64,000 nt of DNA, taken from Halichoerus grypus (taxonomy: Eukaryota > Chordata > Mammalia > Carnivora > Phocidae). Below the pieces are notes generated by a model. The model was not told where the DNA came from. It saw nothing but the letters and a program-made list of their open reading frames with translations, and searched no databases. The stretch is from NCBI RefSeq assembly GCF_964656455.1, contig NC_135720.1:56446598-56510597 (forward strand). Direction: 5' to 3'. A program made the translations under genes and the position numbers. Of this stretch, positions 12,220-23,136 are shown in pieces. The stretch's first letter is position 1. Every line of letters begins with the position of its first letter.

Positions 12220-12475
12220 AGGCAGACTTAAAGGTTTGGAGTCTTGCTCTACCATTCACTAGCTGAGAAGTGGCTGGCAAGTTACCAACCTTTCTGTGTC
12301 TCAGTTTTTAATTCTATAAAATTAGAATAATAGCAAGATCAAGACCTACCTCATTAAGTTTTTGTGAGGATTAAATGTGATTAAAACACACACACACAAA
12401 CATGCATACATACGTATGCACACATGCAAAATGTTGAATACTGCTTGATGTGAGAAGTATTAAATAGGTGTTAGC
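12220..12475 (+). mobile_element. MIR SINE, plus strand
   Basis: It contains the MIR order: 'ttcactagctg', 'ggcaagttac', 'cctttctgtgtctcagttt', 'tctataaaattagaataatagc', 'acctacctcattaag', 'gtgaggattaaatg'. A small CA/CATA tract (12388-12424) has expanded near its 3' part. This is an ancient mammalian tRNA-derived SINE. Confidence 0.9.
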
Positions 12476-12479
12476 TTTT

Positions 12480-14138
12480 AATGTTGTTGATTAAATGATG
12501 TATGAAATAATTAGGAAACCATGTAATTTGGCAGCATATAAGTTCCCACTGAATTGTTGTATAAAAACATATACAGTTGATATCCCAAAATAGGAATATT
12601 CTGACTATGTGAAATAATTTAAATTTGCCTTAAATAAAAAGTTGAATAAAACCAACTCTTACCATCTCACATTTGCAAATCTATACAAGACACACTATAT
12701 ACTAATTCATGGCAAAATTAGTAAAAATAATGTGAGAAAATTTTTAATATTTGATTTGGAACCTTATCTTTTAGCTATACTCTTGATTCCTGGTTTTTAT
12801 CAATTATATGTGTGAATTTTGACGTGAATAGATCAAGTCCTGTTATTTTGTTTCAGTTATCTTTGAATAAGGGGCAGTATACTATGTCCCAACATAAAGT
12901 GTGCTATATGAAATTATATTTTTATCATATTTCACTAAATCACTTGGCTTTGAGTTTATGATAATGTCTTTTTCCTCCAAGTGTTGATTAGAAAAATTTT
13001 ATAATGGTTGCATTATTAGCAACTAGTAAAAGTCACAGTGACTGTTTATGACCACATGATTTGGCTCTCAGCATGTTAATGATCCCTTAAAGAAATGTAA
13101 ACCAATTTAAATATAATATGGAAACTACTTATCATAAAAACCAGTAGTGAAAACTCCATGAAGTTTAATCCTCTTCTGATTTTATGTGTTTTATGCTGTG
13201 ATTTTTAAGAGACTTGATTAGATTCAGGGGAAGAAGGAAGTCTTGTTGAAATAAAGATAATGACTCACATTGAATAATTTCCTTTCCTCCAAATAAGCCA
13301 TGGTAATTGAAAATGTTACTTTAGGGGTTAAGTTTAACCATCTTTAAAATGATTCTTTCATTGTTGACTGACTATTCAAATGAGCTCTGATTTGAAATAG
13401 TCATCCTTTTAAAGCCCTTTGATAAATATTGCTAGGTGCCATGTATCCACATCCCCATTCTAATTATTTGTACCCATAATTTGGCTGTCAAAATGAAGTG
13501 TAGGCTCAGACTGGTCTTTCTGAGCCCATTCTGAGTGGGACCAGAGGTTATTATTGAATCTCTCTGTGTCTGACTTATATATGTTCCATCTCTAGATGCT
13601 TTAGGAAGGTGTTACGATTCCAAATATCTGAAAATTAAGTCAACATTGTCAGTCTCTTTTTTCAGATCAAAATACACTTACTAGATGTTAAAAAATTGAA
13701 TAGGAGGTCAAAGAGATACCAGTTCATGGAATGGTTAAGGCTGGATGTGCAGACTGAGGCTCTGCTGCTTTTGCTAAGAGAGCTGTGCTCCACTCTGGAG
13801 GTTCCCCTTCACGAACAAGCTGACAGCTGGCTCAGTTCTGCTTGGTCACATAGCTGCCCAGGAGCCCAGCTGCCTGTTTGTGGGGATGTGGTCAGCAAGA
13901 GGACTGATGAGATTTCAGTTAATCAAATTTCACACAGGCCAGTAAGTTTGATTCTTCAACTCCCATGCAGAATCCTGCCAAGTCCCCTTTATGTAAGTCC
14001 TGAGCTGTGAACTTAAAAAGCTGCTGCCACTGCTTTCTCAAGCAAAGGTTTTCTAGTGCTGGGGCCTTACAGGTAGGGCACCCTTTGCCATTTGTTTTCA
14101 AACACTTGAGAACATATGAGAAGTGGAATAGTGGTAGG
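12480..14138. other. Unassigned; GC-richer patch at 13.7-14.0 kb
   Basis: Nothing is recognised in 12480-13690. At 13696-14010 there is a 104-codon plus frame in a locally GC-richer patch. Its product has no domain I recognise, and no splice or promoter context supports it. The patch may be an old L1 5' UTR or other repeat remnant. Confidence 0.35.
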
Positions 14139-14240
14139 AGAGAGTGTAATGTATATTTCCAATAAATCAAAAGACTTCTCATCCGAGGCAGAGAGTGTAA
14201 TGTATATTTCCAATAAATCAAAAGACTTCTCATCCGAGGC
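14139..14240 (+). repeat. Perfect 51-bp tandem duplication (2 copies)
   Basis: Units at 14139-14189 and 14190-14240 are identical. Each begins 'agagagtgtaatg' and ends 'ctcatccgaggc'. Because 51 is 17 codons, a minus-strand frame runs through both copies and repeats 17 residues, which is a consequence of the duplication and not a gene. Identity across both units, including a CpG, indicates a recent event. Confidence 0.97.
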
Positions 14241-14398
14241 AAAAGTTATCAGGAAGACTCAGTCCAGGTCAAGTTGCCTGAAATGAGATGGAGATCTCAT
14301 TTACTTTTATGCTTGGTGAAAGCCAACTGATTGCCTGGATATAGGAATCTTCTCTTCACGGTGGAGCCCACAACGCAAGGCTAAGGGGTGAGTCTTTG

Positions 14399-14640
14399 TT
14401 TTTTTTTTGTTTGTTTGTTTGTTTTGTTTTTTGTTTTTGTTTTTAAAGATTTATTTATTTATTTAAGACAGAGAGACAGAGCACATGGGGGGAGGGGCAG
14501 AGGGAGAAGGAGAGAGAATCCCAAGCAGTCTCTAGACTGAGTGTGGAACCCAACCTAGGGCTTGATCCCACCACACTGAGATCACGACCTGAGCCAGAAC
14601 TGAGTCAGACACTTAACCAACTGTGCCACCCAGGCACTCC
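14399..14640 (-). mobile_element. Carnivoran SINE with long T/G-patterned tail, minus strand
   Basis: The tail on the plus strand is (TTTG)n-like (14399-14445), followed by AAAGATTTATTTATTTATTTAAG, a body and 'aactgtgccacccaggcactcc'. The flanks are AGGGGTGAGTCTTTG (14384-14398) and AGGGGATGAATCTTTG (14641-14656), an imperfect TSD. Head decay marks it as an older subfamily. Confidence 0.95.
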
Positions 14641-14859
14641 AGGGGATGAATCTTTGAGTAGATGGCCAGGCATGGCACAGTGTCCTGATAACTACTGAAG
14701 AGCTCATGGAGAAAACACATTTTATTTGGAAGCATATTATGTCTGTGTCAAAGCACATATTTCCCCAATGACTATGTCTGCTTCATCAACATTTTTAGGC
14801 ACTAAGCACAAAGAGCTTAAATAAAATACAGTTGAAAAATTTCCCTTTTTTCCATACCT

Positions 14860-15390
14860 AACACCATTCCCATGGCTTTTCCCTTTATCAGTTCTCACTA
14901 CATTAGCAGAATATAACTGCCTTTATTGAACTTAGTATGTTGCCCTTTCAATCTATATTCTGTATTCTTGCCACAGTAATCTTTCTAAAACATTCATTTG
15001 AATAATGAACTCCTTTCCTGCTTAAAACAGTTAGATGGTTCACTGTTTCCCTAAGGTTTTCCTAAGGATGATCTTCCATATGTCTATAATTGGTTCCACT
15101 CTATTTTACCAATTTACTTTTCATCACTTAAACCTCATCTCCAAAAATGTCCTCTAACCCCGTGAAAAAAAATAAAAATAAACAAGACTCATTAGTCCTT
15201 CATACTGTTTCTCATTCATGTTTGTTCAGTCTTGTTCATGGTAAATTCTTTGAGTGAAATGTCCTTCTATTCTTCTTTTGTGCCATTCAGATTTCTAGTC
15301 AGGATGTAAGACTCTGTTTCCTAAAAGCCTGAATTAGTTTCTTCATTTATTCAACTTCACTGCAATTATTATATTTAATATCTATTATCT
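14860..15390 (+). mobile_element. L2 LINE 3' region, plus strand
   Basis: The L2 signature is 'gccacagtaatctttctaaaac' followed by 'cctttcctgcttaaaacagttagatggttcactgtttccct' and then CT-rich sequence. It is ancient and lacks any frame. The 3' part is less certain. Confidence 0.75.
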
Positions 15391-15399
15391 CTTATATTT

Positions 15400-17560
15400 A
15401 GTTTGAGAGGTTTCTGGTTTTAGTATGATGGGTGATTTCCAGTTGAAACATGTACAATTTTGATACCATGTTGTGAGACTCTAGGTATTGTTTGAAACTT
15501 ATATTTTAGCTGTATTTTTGTGACATTGGTCTGGCAAGAGAAAGAGGGCTCTACCTCATTATTGCTAGGTGGAGACAGAGGTCAATGGTCCCCACTTGGC
15601 TTCCATTGGCACCAGGGGGAAGATCCTCATTATGTCCAGGTGTAGGTGACAGTTCTGCCTGGCTCCATGGTCTCTCCACTAACATCATGATGGAGCTGGC
15701 CTCTTTACCATTGGGCCATGGTTAAAGTCCTGAATTTCCTTCTGTGGCACTTGCTCAGCAAAGACAGGGAGGGGAGCCTCATTACCTGCTGAGTGTGGGT
15801 AGAAGTCCAGGATCACCATATAGTCTTTACTGAAACCATGTTAGGGGATAAAGTCTCATTAATGGTCAGCGTGGAAGAAAATCCCAGCTCCCAAATTGAC
15901 CTTTTCTGATACCACCCCAACAACAGTGTTGAGACACATTGATTATAGCCTTGCTATATTGGAAGTCTAGGCTTCCCATGTAGCCTTTTCTGGACTGAAT
16001 GGGGATGGGATCACAGTTTTTTTTCTGTGATGGTTGACTGATGTAAAAAGATTATATTGTGAACATTTTCTATCTTGTTAGTTGAACCTTTCCTGGCCCT
16101 TTGGGCTCATGTGAGCAGGCATTTTGGGGGACTTTTTGTTGGTTGGTTCTGTTTTTTCCTTTAAGTACTTTAAAGATGCTATTCAACTTTGTTATGACTT
16201 TCATGGTTTCTCATGAGACTCCAATCTTTAGTCTCGTCATTGCACTCTTGTATACAATGAGTTGTTTTATTCTAATCCAACTTTTAAGATTTTTTGTCTT
16301 TATCTTTGGCTTTCATAGTTTGATTATTTAATAGGTCCCTGGGTCTAATTATCTTTTTTACTCTTTTTTTCTCTCTGTTCTTAAGATTGAATTATTTTTA
16401 TTAATCTGTCTTTAAGATTCATATACTCTTTCATCTTGATTCAGCTATTAAGTTTATATTGTGATTATCTTATTTCAGTTATTTTAATTTAGATTTCTAG
16501 AATTTCTCTTTTTAGTAAATTGATTCTTTTTTTTTTTTTTAAAGATTTTATTTATTTATTTTGACAGAGAGAGAGAGACACAGCGAGAGCGGGAACACAA
16601 GCGGGGGCAGTGGGAGAGGGAGAAGCAGGCTTCCTGCTGAGCAGGAAGCCTGATGTGGGACTCGATCCCAGGACCCCGGGATCATGACCTGAGCCGAAGG
16701 CAGATGCTTAACGACTGAGCCACCCAGGCGCCCTTAGTAAATTTATTCTTTCTTGAGAATTTCAACACATATATATACAAAATATGTATATATGTATACA
16801 TATATTTTCACTGTATTCATACTTTGCTTTACTTAATTAAAGGAAAACATAAGAACCTCTTTAAAACACTTCCTTTTATTTTTCCTCTGAATTCAACATT
16901 AGATTCATACCAGAATCACACTTGGTTGATTTTTTATTTCTCTTGAGAATATGTTTTTTCTTGGTTCTTCATGTGTTAGTTAATTTGGGATTATTTCCTA
17001 GACATTATGAGTGTTGAATTGTGGAGAGTCTAGGTTCCATTCTTTTTCTTCTGATAAGTGTTGCCTTTGTTTTATCAGACAGTTACCCTAACTGTACTTT
17101 AACAGAAAAATTTTGGGGGGCGAAGGCAGCTTCAGTAACAGTTCAGACTTTCTGCCTTCATCATAGCTTCTTTGAGTGTGTTGCACACGTGTGAGATTCA
17201 CCTATCAGTCATTGATGTGGGTAGATGGAACATGGGGATCTCCTTTCTGGTTCCTTTCCTTCTACATTTCCCCATTTTCTGTAGCAGCCAAAGTTTTCCA
17301 GCTTCCCTGGCCAGAAAGATTGTTTTTAATTTCTGGCATCACCATCTTATCACCCATGTTCTGTGAATAGCACTTTGATAAGGTTAAAAGCTGCAAACAT
17401 GGGAACTTCATACATTTCTCTACATGCTTTGAGTGTGTCTCCCTTACCAAAACCTGACATTTTCTGTTCACTCTCCTGTCACTTCAGGTACTCGCTTTTT
17501 GCTCTGTATTCAGATTTTACGATTGTTTTTATGAGAGTAGTCACCCAGTACGATCTTACT
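15400..17560 (-). mobile_element. L1M/HAL1-type ORF1 relic, minus strand
   Basis: Antisense ORF1 C-terminal sequence is readable at about 16170-16330 ('aagatgctattcaactttg', 'ttatctttggctttcatagtttgatta'), the coiled-coil side at 16390-16520, and 5' UTR-type sequence at 16950-17110 ('tagacattatgagtgttgaattgtggag'). At 15400-16150, where a full L1 would continue into ORF2, I see a block with a recurring 'ctcattac...gaagtccag...' pattern that reads like a UTR. That fits an ORF1-only half-LINE (HAL1) better than a normal L1, though this is inference. A SINE is nested at 16529-16733. Confidence 0.6.
16529..16733 (-). mobile_element. Young carnivoran SINE nested in L1/HAL1 relic, minus strand
   Basis: A full-length reversed copy runs from a T-run and AAAGATTTTATTTATTTATTTTGACAGAG to 'acgactgagccacccaggcgccc'. 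The TSD is 17 bp, TTAGTAAATTGATTCTT (16512-16528) against TTAGTAAATTTATTCTT (16734-16750), with one mismatch. The GACAGAGAGAGAGAGACACAG body marks the younger subfamily also seen at 47056. Confidence 0.97.
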
Positions 17561-18230
17561 TACTCCATCATTCCCAGAAGTCAAAAGTAAGTTATCTAGT
17601 TTTTAATGAGGCACTAATCATTATACTCTTTCTTCTCATTCTCAAACATGTTGTTCTATATTCTGCTTAAAGATTTGGGGCCTGAGACTCCACAAACTAC
17701 ATTTCTTACTTGCCAGTTGACTCCTTATTGGGTTCAACAAATGGAGAGATTGGAAGGATGAGTAGAGAGAAGGGGCTTGATTCTTTTTTTTTGATGTTAC
17801 TGAAAAATCACTTTAGCATTATCTGAGTAATGCATATGATGCTTGGTTCTATTCATTTCAAGTTTTGGCCTTTTTGTGGCACTCATAGAACCAACTTCAT
17901 TGTGCCCCCTCAGAGACTTCTGCACCAATTGGTTAGGAATTCTTTCTCAGATTTCTGCATCCTAGCAACATCTGACAGTGATACAGTTGAAAGCTGCTGA
18001 GATACTGACATAGTATCATCCTTAGAAGAGAGAGTCTTAGATCCCAAGACCTTTCTTCCAAGATTCTAGGTTCTAACAACCCAGATCCTCCATCACCCTT
18101 TACCCCCTATAGTCCTAGAGGTGGTAACTGCTTCTGTGGGTATTATTTTAGTGTTAGTGTATTCACTTCCTTTTTGATTACTTAATTCTTCAACAGCCGT
18201 TTAATGAATTTGTGTTCAATTCTCTGTTTT
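17560..18230. other. Unassigned, possible old LTR-like repeat
   Basis: 'gccagttgactccttattgggttcaac', 'gagagattggaagg' (near 17710-17770) and 'ctagaggtggtaactgcttctg' (near 18115) recall a medium-reiterated mammalian LTR-like repeat that I cannot name. A similar motif set flanks the MLT1 LTR at 31.2 kb. No gene is seen. Confidence 0.35.
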
Positions 18231-18760
18231 AAAATAATGTTTCTTATATGCATCCAAGATATTTAGTACCTTCTGGTCATCTGGACTATTCAGCATTATG
18301 TCATTAATGTAGCATACCATTGTGATGTTTTGTGTGATGCATCATAATCTTTGCAGACTAGAATGTTAGAGAGCTAAAAAAGTTGGCATCAACCTGAGAC
18401 AAAATCCAAAAAAGATACATTAGGTAAAAATAAATTACTTCTGGTGCTTATCGAAAATTGGTATATGGAAACAACACCAACAATAACAGTATTTTCCAGA
18501 GAGGTAGCTTTTTATAAATTGCCACAACCTCTGTTTCTTTGTTCCAGTAAAGATACCACATAGGGAACAGCAGTTTCAGTTGCTTTGTGTATATTAGTCT
18601 ACAGAAATCTCTAAAATCCCATCGAATTTTACCCTATGCCATACAGGAAAGTTAAATCAGCATTCGATTCAGCATACCTGAATCTTTTGAATCTTTTTTT
18701 GTTTCTCTAATCTGTACAACCCTGGAAAATTAATAAGAAAGATGACTTGTTCAGATATCT
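18230..18760 (-). pseudogene. Decayed ERV-L-type pol fragment (reverse transcriptase part)
   Basis: Minus-strand translation of 18294-18311 reads Y-I-N-D-I-M, where retroviral-type reverse transcriptases carry the YxDD catalytic box. The second position of the paired aspartates is unaffected but the first is Asn. Upstream pol-like blocks follow at 18540-18600 ('ccagtaaagataccacatag') and 18670-18730. The frame is broken in several places, so no protein is made. No LTRs are visible on either side. The ERV-L assignment is by recall and comparison by eye. It is an old retroviral relic, not a gene. Confidence 0.6.
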
Positions 18761-21142
18761 TTATGTACATGCTAATGACAGACTTTCTGGCAAACACACT
18801 GATGGTATTTCTAGTAAGAGAATCCTTGACCCTGGAATGATTTTCAGCAGATGTACTTGATTTGTTTAAGATTGATAATAATAATAATAATAATAATAAT
18901 AATAGAAACCCAAGAAATATTTATGGATTTGTGAGGTATGATTTCCTGGAAAATGTGTTGGAGGATGAATAGAACTTTTTCAGCATTAAAAAAGCTGTCA
19001 TATGTAGAAGTGATCCAACTGCAGGTATCATTTCATGAAATCATATGTGAAATCTGGGCCACGGTACATCCTACCACAGTGAGAAAGTGTCTGGCATGGC
19101 GGGTTGGCAGTCCTGATTAATCCCCGCTTCTCCTGTGCCGTGACATGAGTTTTATCCTTGAAATTGTTTATAAAGCTATATATTGTATAGCACATGATTC
19201 TTGTGAATCTCATTTAATGAAAGGATTCTTTGCATTACTTCAAAAGCATTACAAATTATGAAGCAGAATTCTGTGTGATTATATGAAATATCTTCAATAG
19301 CAATAAAGGGAAAATCATCAGAATTTGCAACACCAGGAACTGTTTGTTCCCCTTTCCTGTGAAATAGATTGAATGTAACTTAGGTGCCATGAAGTTGCAT
19401 AATTGTCTATCTCCCAAAATTTAAAGTTATACATATATATTTATACCAATATACATTTTATATTGATATATCTAAGCTCTGTTTATCTCTTTGTGGACAC
19501 ACAGATGTTCTGCGGTGAGGAGGCAAGTTATTTTGTGCTTATAGCATTTTGTTTTAGTGGAATCTTTAAACTGTTTATTGACTACTCTTATAATTAAAAT
19601 AATAATAAAGCTCTTCATATTATGCTAATGCTTAACCATTGTGAGACATTGAAAATACTTCACATTTTTCTCTGTTCACTTATGTTTAACTATTGTAATC
19701 AATCTTAGTATACCAAAGATTTCTGGATAGCAGTTCTCTCTTTCCTTACCTATCACAATATGCCTCCAGTGTCTGCCATTTTCCCTCTGAAAATGTAAAA
19801 TACCTAGGACCTCATCATCTTCAGTGGGCCCACTCAATATCTCAGTGTCTATAATAAATAACAATAAATTATATGTGTCGTAGTGGAGGAATAGTAGATG
19901 CATCCTTATCTTTATCTTTGAACATCTTCATTAATCAGCTGAAATGTAGTATTTTATATCTGTTAAGCTACTAGTCTCAGGTTCTTTCATGTAAAATATA
20001 TATTTAATTTTAGGGCAAAAGGGCATATGTAATGATATATTTTCCCCATGTCTTGTGTATTATAATTATTATATAATTTATTCTGTTAATATAGTAAATA
20101 TTGAAATTTAGCTCTTCTTTATGTCTCCAAAACACTCTTATGCATGCATGAAACAAAAAGAAACACAATTAAAACTAAAGCCGATGGAGGTTAAACTTTC
20201 TCTCTTAAATAGATACGTGAAAAGATTTAAAAAGGTGAAAGTTTGAAACTGTAATACTCAATTACATGCCTGAAAGGAGAGCTGGGATTTCTATCTTCTC
20301 TCTCTATTACTCAGAACTATGCAGGAGAAAGGGTGGTCCTTCACATAGAATTGCTCTGCGAGGCATTCTCCTCACATCATCCCAGAAGGTTTACTATTGG
20401 GTGAACTCTAGCTGCCAGTTATTTGAAAAATTACTCATCAATCATTTATAAAACCTAAAATTAGTTTGCCAAAAAAACACATTAATTCTCATCAACCAAT
20501 TAGCTATTGCTTGGTTTTACTACAAAAATACATCTAAGGGAGAAGGTAAAATTATTTTCTCTTTTATAATTAAAAAAATCTAATATCCTAGTGCCAATCT
20601 GAAAATTGTTGTTAGTGTCAGACAATAATCTTCCTTGCATTCTCCCCAAATACCTTTAAACATGAGAATTTCAGGATGATGTGAATAAAATGCTGTTACA
20701 TTAAGAAAATAAATACAGTTGAGTAAATACTGGTTATTTTTAAAACCTTAATACGTTAGGGAGTTGGCTTTTTATATTCTTTCTATGTAAGTAAGAGTTA
20801 TTAACCAAGCAGAGCATGCATGGCTTTTATTGTTTAGATGACTGAGCCAGGTTTAAATGTCATTTAGGAATGCTTACAACATATGGCATTGATAGATGAA
20901 AAAGAAAATTGCCATTTCAATTCGACCTCTTCTCTCTAAAACCAGGGCTGTCTTAAGTGAGTTTAGATAACTACCTAAATTAGTCATCATTAAAGAGTCA
21001 CAAGCTCTAAAAAAATTGACTTTAAGTTGTCTTACATTTAAAAACTTTGTTTTGAAAGAAAGGTAAGACTCGCGAAAATTTAAAAAAGCATTTATGTATA
21101 TTCTTTTCTTTTTTTGATTTGATTCAGATTTATTCATAATAG
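18760..21142. other. Unassigned AT-rich DNA with an (AAT)n tract
   Basis: Nothing is recognised apart from the AAT microsatellite at 18875-18904 and short AT dinucleotide runs near 19430-19475. Short frames (18938-19120, 19676-19903, 20266-20451) have no recognisable domains. Confidence 0.45.
18875..18904 (+). repeat. (AAT)10 microsatellite
   Basis: About ten uninterrupted AAT units following 'gattgat'. Uninterrupted length makes it a plausible polymorphic marker. Confidence 0.95.
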
Positions 21143-21154
21143 TTCTTCAGATAT

Positions 21155-21365
21155 GGGGCGCCTGGGTGGCTCAGTCCGTTAAGCATCTGCCTTCGGCTCA
21201 GGTCATGATCCCAGGGGCCTGGGATCCAGCCCCGCATCGGGCTCCCTGCTCAGTGGGGAGTCTGCTTCTCCCTCTCCCTCTGCCTGCCTCTGCCCCTGCT
21301 TGTGCTCTCTCTTTCTCTCTCTCTGTCAAATAAATAAATAAATAAATAAAATCTTTTTAAAAAAA
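21155..21365 (+). mobile_element. Young carnivoran SINE, plus strand
   Basis: It has an intact GGGGCGCCTGGGTGGCTCAG head, CT-rich body, (AAAT)5 and AATCTTTTTAAAAAAA. The TSD is TTCTTCAGATA at 21143-21153 and 21366-21376. Confidence 0.97.
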
Positions 21366-21804
21366 TTCTTCAGATAATCTGCTTTATCTAGTCACTGTTA
21401 ATATAAAAGAAAACCTCTCTGGAGCTTGTATTCATTATGGCTGAAATTTTATTAGAAATATTTAACTGTGGGATGTTCTTGTGTTCCCCCAATATTTCTG
21501 GGATGAAATTCGACCATGGCAAAGATTATGGTTGCAACAAGAAAGACCCTATATTTTCATAATATACATAAAATTTATCGTGTTAGGCTAACTAAAGGGT
21601 TTATTCTCTATCAGACTGGTTTCACTTATATAAAGAAAAAAAAAAGAGAAATTTCTATTTTCGTCCCATTCCTGCTTAGACATTTGTTATATTCTTTATT
21701 TCATTTAATTTTGTTCAAATCAGTACTTTTCTTTATAATCTTATAATATCTATTAAGTACTTTTTTGAATTTTTCTTGATACTGAGAAAAAAGAGGATAG
21801 AGAA

Positions 21805-21905
21805 ACATATGTATTGAGCATCAACTATGTGCTGGTGTCTGCTAGGCATTTAACATATATTATTGGAATTTATGTAGGACATAACCTCTTTTAAGGAGGC
21901 TGTGG
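21805..21905 (-). mobile_element. Possible MIR/L2-type fragment
   Basis: 'gtattgagcatcaactatgtgctggtgtctgctaggcatttaac' matches the common reversed 3' end of ancient LINE/SINE families. It is short and diverged. Confidence 0.5.
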
Positions 21906-22330
21906 GGAATTAAAAATATGGTTTGTGGAGAATTAAAAACTTTTTATTTAGTCAAACTAGCCTCTATATATGTAGTTTCTATTGCATTAACTTTTTCCAT
22001 TTAATTTTCTTTTTTTAAATAAAAATACATTCAGATAAACCTCACCAAGTGAATGTGAAACATAACAACCAGTTCCTAAAATTATAATTCATATACATGT
22101 GGAAATTAAGGTGTGGACATATATCTGGAAATGTTACGTACCCGTGTAGCCCACCAGCTCTTTCCAATGACTAACACGCACAAAAACAAAACCACTTCCA
22201 TTGTATTTCTGTTTTTTGACAAATATAGCCTGGCTTAAACTGAAAATATGTGGTTTTCTAAATGTACAAAATCATTCAATTATTCCATTTTCTAAAAAGT
22301 TATTTGTGATTTTGTTAAAATGAGAAAAAT

Positions 22331-22526
22331 GGGGCTCCTGGGTGGCTCAGTTAGTTAAGCGCACTGCCTTTGGCTCAGGTCATGATCCTGGAGTCCCAGG
22401 ATCAAGTCCCGCATCAGGCTCCCTGCTCAGCGGGGAGTCTGCTTCTCCCTCTGACCCTCCCCCCTCTCATGCTGTCTCTCTCATTCTCTCTCTCAAATAA
22501 ATAAATAAAATCTTTAAAAAAATAAG
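22331..22526 (+). mobile_element. Carnivoran SINE (CTCTGACCCTCC subfamily), plus strand
   Basis: The head is GGGGCTCCTGGGTGGCTCAG and the body contains 'ctccctctgaccctccccc' and 'tctctctcattctctctctc', shared with the copy at 56106. The TSD is GAGAAAAAT at 22322-22330 and 22527-22535. Confidence 0.96.
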
Positions 22527-22584
22527 GAGAAAAATAATATAAACTAATGGTTTAATTTGGAGTTCTTGATTTTTGTTTTATGTT

Positions 22585-22802
22585 GTACAAGAACTGCCAT
22601 TTTCAATATGATGGCCACAAACTACATGTGACTAGTTAAGTTTAAATCAATTAAAATTAAATATAATTTAAAATTCTGTGTCTCAGTAACAATAGTGACA
22701 TTTCAAGTGCTCAATAGTCATATGTGGCAAGTGGTTATCATTTGGGAAAGGTTCAGATATAGAACGTTTTTGTCATTGCAGAAAGTCCTGTCGGATAGTG
22801 CC
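22585..22802 (+). mobile_element. MER5-like hAT-Charlie DNA element remnant
   Basis: The core 'agtgacatttcaagtgctcaatagtcatatgtggcaagtgg' and the end 'gcagaaagtcctgtcggatagtgcc' match my recall of the non-autonomous MER5 group, which spread by a hAT transposase in early mammals. An internal A/T-rich stretch (22640-22675) fits. No coding capacity. Confidence 0.65.
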
Positions 22803-22947
22803 ATCCATGAATAATTTAGTCTGACATATATGTAAGTTTAAATAAGTAAAACTGGCAAAAGTTTAAAAATAAATTTGAATCTACTAGCATATTATACACG
22901 GTAGTTGTTTACTACTTGATTTATACTTATGTTTATATATATATATT

Positions 22948-23136
22948 TTTAAAGACTTTGTCAGAGAGAGAGAGAGCGTGAGAGAGGGAGAGTACAAGCT
23001 GGGGGAGCAGCCGGCAGAGGGAGAAGCAGGCTCCTCGCTGAGCAGGGAGCCAGACGTGGGACTTGATCCCAGGACCCTGAGATCATGACCTGAGCCAAAG
23101 GCAGATGCTTAACCGACTGAGCCACCCAGGAGCCCC
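22948..23136 (-). mobile_element. Carnivoran SINE, minus strand
   Basis: It runs from 'tttttaaagactttgtcagagagagag' to 'aaccgactgagccacccaggagcccc'. The AT tail motif is shortened. The target is a (TA)-rich stretch, so the TSD cannot be delimited (TATTTATATAT-like on both sides). Confidence 0.93.

Noticed and set aside
13696..14010. 104-codon plus frame in a GC-richer patch
   Set aside because: Composition is somewhat protein-like, but no family, splice sites or promoter can be supported; possibly repeat-derived.
13919..14242. 107-codon minus frame with an exact 17-residue internal repeat
   Set aside because: The repeat comes from the 51-bp DNA duplication; the rest has no domain and no supporting signals.
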